A DNA stretch of 64,000 nt from Eucalyptus grandis (Eukaryota; Streptophyta; Magnoliopsida; Myrtales; Myrtaceae), in assembly GCF_016545825.1 (NCBI RefSeq), contig NC_052619.1, positions 5,967,501 through 6,031,500 on the forward strand, written 5' to 3'. The notes below the pieces were generated by a model. The model saw only the letters and a list, made by a program, of their open reading frames with translations. It ran no database searches and was not told the origin of the DNA. How positions within the stretch are numbered: the stretch's first letter is position 1; each line of letters begins with the position of its first letter. This document shows, piece by piece, positions 48,626-58,239 of this stretch. The position numbers and the translations under genes were made by a program.

Positions 48626-49853
48626 TGACCCTTAAATAATTTTGCTAACTAGTTGGCAATTTGTTCAAATTGCCTAATCTAATTAGACTAACTCCAAAAA
48701 AGATATATATATATATATATATTAGATATACATATACATATAGACTTGCCAAAAGGAATATTGTGGGGTTGGGTTGGACTTGGATCCGATAAAAGTGCAT
48801 GGTGGGTATGGGTCTTGAAGTCAACGCATGCAACTTCTTCGCTTTGCTTAGCTCGTGCAATCTCGTGACGTTGACTTAAAAAACTTAATTGCCCGCTCGC
48901 TTTAAGGGATGCGATCCGCCGGCCTCGCTCCAACTTGTTTTTTCCTTTTCTCGTGAAGAGTACATCTATAAGTCACATTTCTCTCTCTCTCTCTCTCTTT
49001 AAAAAAAAAAAAATTATTTCACTTTCTTTCTTTTCCTTCCTCTCCGATTTTTCACCCTTAGTTTCTATTTAAGGATTTTTACTGTTAGAAGGAAATTCGA
49101 AAAAGAGGAAAAAAGATCTTAAGAATGTAATTTGTGGGTCTACTTGGTTTGTTTTTGGTAGAGAGAAATGAAATGATATCCAGTTCATGCCTTTATAATT
49201 TGTATTAGTTGTTATTTTATTACATTAGAGATTTGCATGAATCGATAATTTTTCATTCCGTTCTTTTGTCTGCCTTCATAATTTAAAAGGCGGGGCCTCT
49301 TTTTATACCCTTTTTGGCTTTGTACTTGTTTGATGATTCAACTGCGTGTTGAAAATGTTAAGGTAGCTTGATAACTGTTAACTAATATCGATTTAAAAGA
49401 TTCAATTAAGTTAACTAAGCATTTACAGGGTTAAGTTGGGAAGGGATTATTTAATTCATTAAGTGGAAAAAAAGTAATTAATAGAAATTAGAATCTTGCC
49501 AGTGATATTATTAAAATCTACAAATAAATGATAGAGGTTCATGCGAGGGAGGAAAATAAGAATATTAACTTATCAAATTTCGAATTACTAATCAAACAAC
49601 TTTTCTATTTCACAAACCAAAAAAAGAAAAAATAGTTTTATTTTCAGCACTTACAAATGTCAATACTTAAATTTCAATATTTAAATTTTCAGTGCTTTTT
49701 TTGGTTTTATCAAATGAGCCCTCCGAGACATCATTTTTAGTTTACCCTTTAAGCACCAATTAAGTCAAGCATCAATTACTATTCTTTTCTTAATGCGAAT
49801 TCATAAATGATTAATTGTCACTTTCTTAAGTTCATTTAAGCACGGGAATAGTT

Positions 49854-50444
49854 AAATAAGGGCATGAAGTAAACCTTATCTCAAATAAGGCATGACTTAC
49901 CTTCATTTTTTTTTCAAATAAGAGCTTAAATTATGTCTTGTTTCAAATAAGGATTTGAAGGTGCCATGTTAGTTTTCAAGAAGGACTTGATCTCACCAGC
50001 TGATATTTCCATCCTTCACATTTTCTTATTTTCTTCCATTTTTTCTTTATTTTTTCTTTTTTTTCTCTTTTTGTCCAAAAAAAAGACAATCTAAAAATAG
50101 AATACAAAAGACTGAAACCTAAAAAAGAAAAAGAAGAAGAAGAAAAAAAATCCAGGCGAAGGCTGGCCCTCCCCGGCCATGGCCAGCGTCACACCAGCAA
50201 TGGGGGCACTGGCAGGCCAGGCCTCCTTGCCTTTTTTTTCTTTTTTGAGTTTTTTAAAGAGAAAAAGGAAAAAGGAAAGAAAGAAGGGAAGAAAAAAGAA
50301 AATGTAAATTATGAAAATGCCCCTAACCACCTGATGAGATCGGGTCTTTTTTTTAGAATGGTACAACTATTTAGGTCTTTATTTGAAATAAAATTCACTT
50401 CAACTCTTATTTAATAAAATAATAGTACTTCACGTCTTTATTTG
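49854..50444. mobile_element. Foldback element with GC-rich core, only in spacer 2
   Basis: The left AAATAAGGGCATGAAGTA pairs with the complement of AAATAAAGACGTGAAGTA on the right; further 'caaataag' words repeat in both arms. A GC-rich core (50150-50225, 'ccctccccggccatggcc') lies between A-rich and T-rich tracts. Spacer 1 lacks it. Exact ends are uncertain by tens of bases. Confidence 0.6.
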
Positions 50445-50622
50445 GGAAATTAAGGACATTTTGGGTAATTGTTTAGAATTTTCCCTTTAAATATTTTAGT
50501 TTTGTATTTTTTTTAACCAAGAACAGAATGAGGTCTTATTTATTCTACCGAATGAGGAAAAACTCATAAAAAGAGGAGAATTTAGAAGAAATTCTATTCA
50601 CTTCTACTTGTTATTTGTAATC

Positions 50623-51090
50623 TTATTGGGTGTACAATGGCTTGCTTCCCATGGAGCTATCTAGCAACGTGCCGCCGACGTTCAATATCCCTTGCGGCCT
50701 CCCCGACGGGCGGCGCACTTGCAACGCCACGACGCGCATGCCGATGAGCTGCTTGCGACGGAAGGGCCAGGAAGACGGCGGCGCGAAGTTGCTGACCAGG
50801 ACCCGTACTGTCCCGATGAGCACGTCCCTGAACCAATGGACGGCGTAGATCTCTACCATGACTGCTGAGGTCTCGCGCCGGAGGAACTCCTGGTCGACGC
50901 AGAAGACGAATTTGTCGTTCCACGTGGGGTTGCACTGGCCGCGGGTGTCCACGCGGGTGGAGAACTTCCGATCCGGATGCACCCACGCGACGGCGTACGT
51001 GCGCATGGAGTGGCTCACCGACGCGAGGTCCTGAGCCGAGATAATGTCGATCTTCAGGAGTGGGGATGGGTTGACGATGTCTGAGGACAT
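50623..51090 (-). CDS. C2-only protein, tandem copy (155 residues)
   Basis: The frame is intact from the ATG at 51090 (MSSDIVNPSPLLKIDIIS) through the C2 domain (YAVAWVHPDRKFSTRV, NPTWNDKFVFCV, VRVLVSNFAP, RPSGRPQGILNVGGTLLDSS), ending KPLYTQ then TAA. The parent reads on as LSASAVG. It is truncated at the same point as the 44783 copy, so both descend from one truncated duplicate. The upstream TATA-like word is conserved. Function as for the other copy: possible C2-only protein, expression unknown. Confidence 0.72.
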   Translation of the reverse strand: MSSDIVNPSPLLKIDIISAQDLASVSHSMRTYAVAWVHPDRKFSTRVDTRGQCNPTWNDKFVFCVDQEFLRRETSAVMVEIYAVHWFRDVLIGTVRVLVSNFAPPSSWPFRRKQLIGMRVVALQVRRPSGRPQGILNVGGTLLDSSMGSKPLYTQ

Positions 51091-51580
51091 TGCCGTGGTG
51101 CGGCGTGATCGATTCCGCCCGTCACCGCCGGAGAGAAGGTGGCGTCGGAGCTAGCATCGAGCACTTCGCAGGGGGATCAAAGACGGGTATCGCAGGAATA
51201 TAAAACGAGCAGCGGAATCGGTGGGGATCAGTGGTTGTATTCGATCGATAACTGGCCGTGTACAGGTCAGGTACGAGCTCTTCGGGGGGCCATAAGGTGG
51301 TTCAGGCAGAGAGGTTACGCTAGTCTGACTAAATTTAAAACCCACATTGTTATATCGTTTCTAATTTTGTTAAGGAAAATATTTGGTTCATGTTAGAGGA
51401 CGTAATTTGGTGGTTTCTCTATGAATGCCATAGGCCATTAATGTCAAGGTTATTACCACAAATAATCACAAATCAATACATTTATTGATAAATTTACTTC
51501 AAACCGGTAAACAAACAACTCAGAATTCTACCATCAAGGATTAAAGCATTTTTCCAAAAACTCTTAGTGAGATTTTGCAC

Positions 51581-52908
51581 GGCAAAAGAACGCTTCAAGT
51601 GCCATAACTTTGGCCAAAGGGACACTTAAGTGCCATAACTTACGAAAGGTACACTTAAGTGCCAAATTCGAAAAAAAACGGATCACTTGAGTGCCACTCC
51701 GGCCAAAGTCCGGCCAAAACGCCAACGTGGCGTATTTCCGGTGAAGCGCGCCCAAACGACGCCGTTTGCACGCCGACGTGGCCAAACGGCGTCGTTTTGG
51801 GCCGACGTGGCAAAAAGAAAATTAAAAAATTAATTAAATTAATTTTAAAATTAAATTTAGTTAAAATATTTAAAAATAATAATTTTAAAATTAAATTTAT
51901 TTAAAATATTTTAAAAAACTTTAAAAACCTTAAAAATATTTTTAAAAAATTAAAAAAAAATTAAAAAAATTAAAAAAAAAAAAAGGGAATGGGGGAGGCG
52001 GGCCGGGATCGCCCTCCCGCGCCGCCGCCGCCGCCGGAAGGGCCGGCGACGGCGGGGAGGGTCGGCCGGGGTCGCGGGCCTCGGCCGGGGCCGCGACCCG
52101 GCCGAGCTGCGGCGAGGGCTCGCGAGCCCTCGCCCGATCTGGGGCGAGGGTCGCGGCCCTCGCCTAGATCCGGCGAGGGTCGGCGGCCCTCGCCGGCCGG
52201 GCCAGGGCCTCCGCCCGCCGGGGTCGCCCTGGCGGGCGGCGGCCTTGGCCGGCCGGGCGAGGGCCGCCGACCCTCGCCGGATCCGGGCGAGGGCCGCGCG
52301 CCCCCAGATCTAGCGGCGAGGGCTCGCGGCCCTCGCCCAGATCCGCGGCGAGGGCTCGCGAGCCCTCGCCGCCGTCGGCGGCGAGGGCCGCGAGCCCTCG
52401 CCCGGATCGGCCGGCGAGGGCTCGCGGCCCTCGCCCGGATCCAGCCGGCGAGGGCTCGCGAGCCCTCGCCGCCGGTCGGCCGGGTCGCCGGCCCCGGCCG
52501 GGCCCGGCGACCCCGGCCGACCCTCCCCGTCGCCGGCTCTTCCGGCGGCGGGGCGGGCGGCGGCGGCGAGGGCGATCCTCGGCCCGCCCCTGTTCCTTTT
52601 TTTTTTTTTTTTTTTTTTAAAGTTTTTTAAATTTTTAAATATTATTTTTTAAAATATTTTAACTAAATTTAATTTTAAATTAAATTAAATTATTTATTTA
52701 TTTATTTTGTTCCACGTCGCCGAAACGTCGCCGTTTGGCCGCGCTTCGCCGGAAAAACGCCACGTTGGCGTTTTGGCCGGATATTGGCCGGATTGGCACT
52801 CAAGTGATCTCTTTACTCCGATTTTGGCACTTAAGTGTACCTTTCGTAAGTTATGGCACTTAAGTGTCCCTTTGGGCAAAGTTAAGGCACTTGAGGGGTC
52901 CGCACGTC
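51581..52908. mobile_element. Mutator-like foldback element with giant GC-rich palindromic core (1328 bp)
   Basis: Flanked by the 10-bp direct repeat GATTTTGCAC (51571-51580 and 52909-52918), a size typical of Mutator-like elements. The arms are long inverted repeats: TCAAGTGCCATAACTTTGGC, 'acttaagtgcc' twice, and 'ggccaaaacgccaacgtggcg' on the left, with complements on the right to 52705. Inside these, AT-rich stretches (51830-51980 and 52600-52705) enclose a core of about 570 bp that is nearly all G and C. The core is built of GCGAGGGCTCGCGAGCCCTC-type palindromes. No transposase is present. The 213-codon ORF over the core is Pro/Arg/Gly-rich and not believed. Confidence 0.85.
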
Positions 52909-52950
52909 GATTTTGCACACATGAGCTCAGTAACTGCTGCAAAACTGGTC

Positions 52951-53424
52951 CTATTTGGACCACTTGCAAGGAATACGTCCTTCTATGTCGGCAAACTCCT
53001 TAATTTGGTCTTTGAAATGTAGACCATTTGAAAGTATCCGAAGAGTGGGGAGTTGGTTGAGAATATCCCATCCAATGATGAGATCTCGATTAGGATATGA
53101 GGAACCAAAAATTCTAGTAATAATAGAGTATTTAGGGAAAAATAGATGCACCGGCTCTAGTATCAATAAGTACGATAACTTGAATAGGCATATCATACTT
53201 AGTAGGTATGATGTGTATAGATAAATATGGATCATGCAAAGAGGTGTTTTTAAAACTATCAAGGTTCTCAAAGGGTTCAGGGTTTGGATTGTTGGAGGTG
53301 GTTTCAATTGGTAGGTTTGTGGGCTCCGTGGGAAGTTTTGTGCTAAGAAAGTGTCACTAGATGTCTCATCCTCACTTTCAAAAGTTTTTATAGCACATAA
53401 TATTCTTTGATGGTTCATCTTCAA
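52951..53424 (-). pseudogene. Fragment resembling endogenous plant pararetrovirus polyprotein
   Basis: A 157-codon minus frame contains a stretch like the end of the aspartic-protease region of petuvirus/florendovirus-type Caulimoviridae copies in plant genomes (short words FGSSYP, LIIGWDILNQLP, RILSNGLHFKD). The part before it is poorly conserved. No movement, coat, RT or RNase H part is seen nearby. The Mutator-like element is inserted just downstream on this strand. This is a dead relic. A Ty3/gypsy protease region is the main alternative. Confidence 0.5.
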
Positions 53425-53469
53425 GAGTAAGGATTCAAGATCATCATTGTCAAGAGAGACATATATATA

Positions 53470-53700
53470 TATATATTATGACAAATTTACCCTCAGTTAG
53501 TTTTTGTTAAATTGAATTAATACCATGAAAACCATAAACTAATACACTTGTGAAAAATGGATAACAAAACCCAAACTAGTACCCCCATTGACTACTATGT
53601 ATCATCAAACTTAGTAATTTGATTGTAAAATTTAACGAAAATTGACAAAAATAAATAAATTTGTCATAAGTACATTAGTTTGGGGCTTTTCGTGATGGCT
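53470..53700. repeat. AT-rich dispersed repeat ('gacaaattta' family)
   Basis: Shares 'gacaaatttaccct', 'cccaaactagtac', 'taatttgattgtaaaatt' and 'aaatttgtcataag' with the tracts at 18640-19160 and 32690-33195, in the same order. Confidence 0.7.
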
Positions 53701-53937
53701 TTATTTAATTGGTGAAAAATATATTTCTGAAAGATATTTTTGTCAATTTCCAATATATGATATGGAAATTTCTAGGATTACACTATAACTAGACTCGTGT
53801 GAGTTAAGAAGCTCTTGTACTATCCTAGTAACTATGACATTTGCTATGTAAATCTCCTTTATTTCATTATACACATAGGTATTCTCCTTTTTTTCCTATT
53901 GCTATGTAAATCTTACCTGTTTCAACCGCCATAAAAG

Positions 53938-54515
53938 AAAAGGGAAAAGTATTAATAAAGTTTTAAACTAATTATATTGATACCAATTCAATTATAAACC
54001 TTTTATTTTGAACAATATAATTCTAAACATTTTCACATTGCTACAAAATTAAAATTTTACATTTGAAAATCTTATTTTTTTATTAATTTTTCTTTTCTTT
54101 CTCTTTGGCTATGATCAGCCTCGCCTAGGCTGCATGGGTCAACCTCTTGCCAGATCCAACAAGGGCAACCCTCGCTTGTGGCCGGCGAGGGTCTAGATGT
54201 CCTGGCCGACCTTCGCCAATGGCCAATTGCCGGCCGTGGGCCAAAGGAAAGAGAATGAAAAAAGGGAAAGACTTAACAAAAAAATTAGAGAAAATTATCA
54301 AAAATTATAAAAAAAATTCTATGTCAGAATTATCCATGTCACATAAGATGACCAACATTCACATCAGTAAGTTCTAGCATAAATTGATCGGATGGACTCA
54401 ATTGATACTAATTTTAAAATGTTTGGGATTAAATTGATCTAATTGAAAGGTTTTTTTGACTAAATTATAACAATGTGATAGCTTTAGGACTTTCTTGGTA
54501 CTTTTTCCTATAAAA
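53938..54515. mobile_element. Foldback element with GC-rich core, spacer 3
   Basis: The left end AAGGGAAAAGTATTAATAAAG pairs with the right end, read in complement as AGGAAAAAGTACCAAGAAAG. The core at 54110-54240 is GC-rich ('ggccggcgaggg', 'ccggccgtgggcc'). Spacer 2 keeps only the left arm (about 47530-47600), so it lost the rest. Spacer 1 has a related but different element at the same site (41523-42292). Confidence 0.65.
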
Positions 54516-54724
54516 AAAAACTCAAATTGCTATAGTATTTAGTAAATTTCAAAGAGTCGTTATATCTATATACATATATTTTCATAGATAGTCGACCAAA
54601 GGATTAAATGATATCGAACTTGGAGGAGCAAATGTGAAATATTCTACTTGCATAACAATAAAAAATAGATATTTTCCAAAATGAAAATAAATTTGACAGT
54701 AATTGTTAAACCAAGGTTCTCTTG

Positions 54725-55590
54725 AGGCTTAGTCTCCACTTATGTTCGTGGAAATGTGATATTTTTAGAAAATATTTTCCAAAAAGTCATTATTTAGAAA
54801 AATAGTAATATTTTTTTATGTTAGGCTGAAACTTGAAAAAGAAGTTTTTTGTCATTTGGTATGGAAAATGTGATTTGATTTTTTAAAATAAACACCATTC
54901 AAGCATTAGTAATGCACAAGAACAGTCGGAGGAACTAGTTACAAGCATTAGAGTCTTAGGTCTAACCTCGATACACTTTGACTTGGCACTAAGGATTGAG
55001 GCACGAGCACCTCGGTCCCAAGCGTAGCCTTGATGGATTGGAGTGTGGGCACCAGGTCTTGAGCCTAACCTCAATGGACCCGGGCATGAACTTTGTGGAT
55101 CCAAGTCCAAGTGTTGGGGATTCGAGCTTGAGTACTAAGATCCTGCACTCAACCTTTGGGACTCAAGCTCGGATGCCGAGGCTTCGAGCACAGACACTGA
55201 GGTTTCGGGACCAACCTCAATGGAACCCATGTGCAATCGTTGAGGAACTAAGCTCAGCCTCAATGGACTTAGGTGCTTGCGTCGGGGATCTAGGCACGGA
55301 TAATGAGGTCCCAAGAGTGGCCTCGATGGACCCGAGCTTGGGTGTCAGAAACATAATCCCGTATGCTAGGGACTTGAGAAGTAGCATTAGCATTTCTATG
55401 CCCAAGTGTAGAGTTTCGGGTTTAAACGTCAATATTTAGTCATATTTTGGAAAATAATATTCCATTTTTCAAAGAGAAAATCATCTTCTTGAATTTAAAC
55501 ATAAATTTTTTGTTGATTCATTTTCTTAAGCAAACTAAGTAATGAAAAATGTTTTTCCTAGAAAAATTTTCATGAAATAAATAGAATCTT
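54725..55590. repeat. Inverted-repeat element with degenerate minisatellite core, copy 3
   Basis: Core 54900-55440, the richest in 'cctcaatggac', 'gggcttgggtg' and 'ggggatc' words. It is open in one plus frame for 147 codons (54996-55439), a result of the unit composition, not a gene. Confidence 0.65.
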
Positions 55591-56715
55591 AAATAATTTT
55601 GCTAAATAGTTGGCAACTCAATCAATTTGTTCGAATGGCCAATTTAATTAGACCAATTTCAAAAGAAAAAATATATATGAAGAGGCTTGCCGGAAAAGGG
55701 ATATTGTCGGGTTGGGTTGGACTTGGATCCGATAAAAGTGCATGGTGGGCGTGCGTCTTTAAGTCAACGATTTGCTTAGCTCGTGCAATCTCGTGACGTT
55801 GACTTTAAAGATTTAATTGCGCACTCGCTTTAAGGGATGCGATACGCCGGCCTCGCTCCAACTTGTTTTTCCTTTACTCGTGAAGAGTCCATCGATAAAT
55901 CACATTTCTCTTTCTTCTTTCTTTCACTTTCTTTCTCTCCTTTCCTCTCCAATTTTTGACACCATTTTCTATTTAAGGAATTTTATTTTTTTTATTGTTA
56001 GAAGGAAATTCGAAAAAAAGGAAAAAAAGATCTTAAGAATGTAATTTGTGGGTCGACTTGTTTTGTTTTTGGGTAGAGAGAAATGAAATGACATCGAGTT
56101 CAACCCTTCTTAGTTCGTGTTAGTGGTTGTTTTAATACATTAAAGGCTTACATGACTTGATAATTTTCCATTCGGTTCTTTTCCTCTGCCTTGAATATTT
56201 AAAGGGTGGAGCCCTTTCGACACCCTTTTTGTCTTTATACTTGTTTAATATGTTATGTGCTGAAAATGTTAAGGTTGCTCGATAAAAGTGACTAATATCA
56301 ACTTAAAAGATTTATTTAAGTTAAAAAATCACTTATTTGGGCAAGAAAGAAAGGGATTATTAAATTCATCAAGTGGAATTGGTAATTGATAGAAAATAGA
56401 ATCTTGAAAATTATATTATTAAATTTATAGATAAATGATAGAAATTTATGTATGCTAGGAAAATAATAATGTTAAGTTATCAATTTTGAATTATTAATCA
56501 AATAAATTTTTATTTCATAAACCCAAAAAAGAATATTTTTATTTTTATTTTTCATAACTTATGATTATCTATACTTAAAATTCAGTATTTAAATTTTGAG
56601 AGCTTATTTTTCACTTTGATCAAATGAGCCTCAAACGCATCATTTTCTTGTTTACCCTTCAAACACCAATTAAGTCAAGCATCAATTACTATTCTTAGTA
56701 ACATTTTTTTTTTTT

Positions 56716-58170
56716 GCCTATGCTATTTCCACCCCTTATTAACCCTTGACAGTCCTCATCCTATTGAATTTGATTACATTATCCTCTATGGAATCAACTT
56801 GATTAAGATTATTTTTAACTTTTTTTCTTTTTTTCTCAAATTTATTAAAAGACAACCATTCACATGTCTTTTTCTGAACTTATTCTCCATTTTCATTCAT
56901 AATGACTGCATTACCAAATAATAAAAAAATACAATCAAAGATGAGTAAATTGTGGATAATGCATTAATCAATTACAATATTCAATATCTGAGTATATTCT
57001 TGTAAATTTTTATAAAAAAATCAATAGATACATTTTAGTAGAAAAAAATTCATTTGAAACTTTATTGGGCAATTTTTTAATGCAAGAGATCTTTTAAGTA
57101 ATGTGTGTATATATCTTCTTACTTGAGGTTATTTTTGTCTCTATAAAAAGGTTAAAGAGAGATAAATATATGCTTCTTAGTTGTAATATTGGAGGTAATT
57201 ATCATGATCGATATAATATTTCCATCACACATCAGAGAAGAAACATTGGATCTCATTTGATAGATTGTTCTTTTGAAGTGCTTTGTTATCAAAAGAAGAG
57301 CAGATTATGGTCACTCGAAATATTGAGTGTATCACACAATAAATAATTAAAAAATGGACTATTAGATTCATCAAATAAAATGAAAATTGAGCAGTTAAAA
57401 TATTCAAACTATAATTTCATGACACATATTAATATAATTAAATGAAATCCATATTAAAACTAGTAGATGATTTGTTTCACTCTTACTTGTGCTTAAGTTA
57501 TATTTTGAGTAATAGTTTCTTAGTACAAAAATAAAACATACAAGTCATTAACAAAATAATTTTTTTTTTTTTCAGAAACACAATCATTACTTAGCTATAT
57601 ACCAAATAAATTATTATTTTACACAAGAGGTACATCAATTTTGTTATAAATTGAGAAAGAAAAGGAAAAAGAAAAAGAAAAGAAAAGAAGGCAAGCAATA
57701 ATCATAAATAAAAAGTGGGCCCCACATTGTCAAGTTGTCGTTCATGTGGCTGAAATGTGACTTCCGCGTCACATCTCTCACATGATTTCATTATTACGTT
57801 TGCAAAATAAAAAGGGAGAAAAAAATAAGATTTACTGATTTGGAAAAACGATGTGATAGTCCCCATAACTATTTCGGCCTAACAGATGCAGATTAAATAT
57901 AAAAAAATTCAGGAACATCATCATTCATAAATAAATAATAAATAAAATGCAAGAGAGAAGGTCAATAAATGCTTGATTTACACATAATTTATGGGCTAAT
58001 TTGGTCAATTGGCCTACAATGTTCATTTTGGTAAATAATAAAAATGCATGAGATTACTGATAAACAAAATTATATCCTAATTATTTAATTATTATATGAT
58101 ATGGATCTCTATTTTAGCGGCACCGCCAGACAATATCTTCGAAGTCAAAACAAAGTACTTCGACAGTCAC
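56716..58170. other. AT-rich intergenic DNA upstream of the TPR-like gene
   Basis: No gene or clear element. Poly(T)/poly(A) runs and scattered short ORFs only. The last part (57715-58170) is probably the promoter region of the TPR-like gene, but no confident TATA box was chosen. Confidence 0.4.
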
Positions 58171-58174
58171 TCTT

Positions 58175-58199
58175 TCTCTCTCTCTCTCTCTCTCTCTCT
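58175..58199. repeat. (TC)n microsatellite in the TPR-like gene leader
   Basis: About 12 TC units 40 bp upstream of the ATG at 58240, a usual plant 5' UTR feature. Confidence 0.9.
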
Positions 58200-58239
58200 G
58201 CATTCCGAACTTCTCTGCAACTCGAGAAAGCAACTCGAG

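Larger units (their letters stand above)
45245..50622. repeat. C2-array spacer 2
   Basis: Homologous to spacers 1 and 3 (same landmark words). It is longer because of two insertions, at 45910-47459 and about 49854-50444. A stretch at 45400-45610 ('taacaatctgtaacaatct', 'cacaagtcacaataaatcg') is absent from spacer 1. No gene is seen apart from the elements listed. Confidence 0.85.
51091..56715. repeat. C2-array spacer 3
   Basis: Homologous to spacers 1 and 2 from the C2 upstream region to 'aagtcaagcatcaattacta' (about 56690). It is interrupted at about 51430-53750 by pararetrovirus-like and Mutator-like DNA. No C2 copy follows it, so the array ends here. Confidence 0.82.

Noticed and set aside
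51989..52630. 213-codon Pro/Arg/Gly-rich ORF
   Set aside because: It lies wholly in the GC palindrome core of a foldback element. Openness follows from the lack of A/T for stops, and there is no domain.
54996..55439. 147-codon ORF and similar ones at 42944-43201, 48112-48300, 62882-63490
   Set aside because: They lie in the degenerate minisatellite cores. The peptides differ between copies and no start context or domain is seen.
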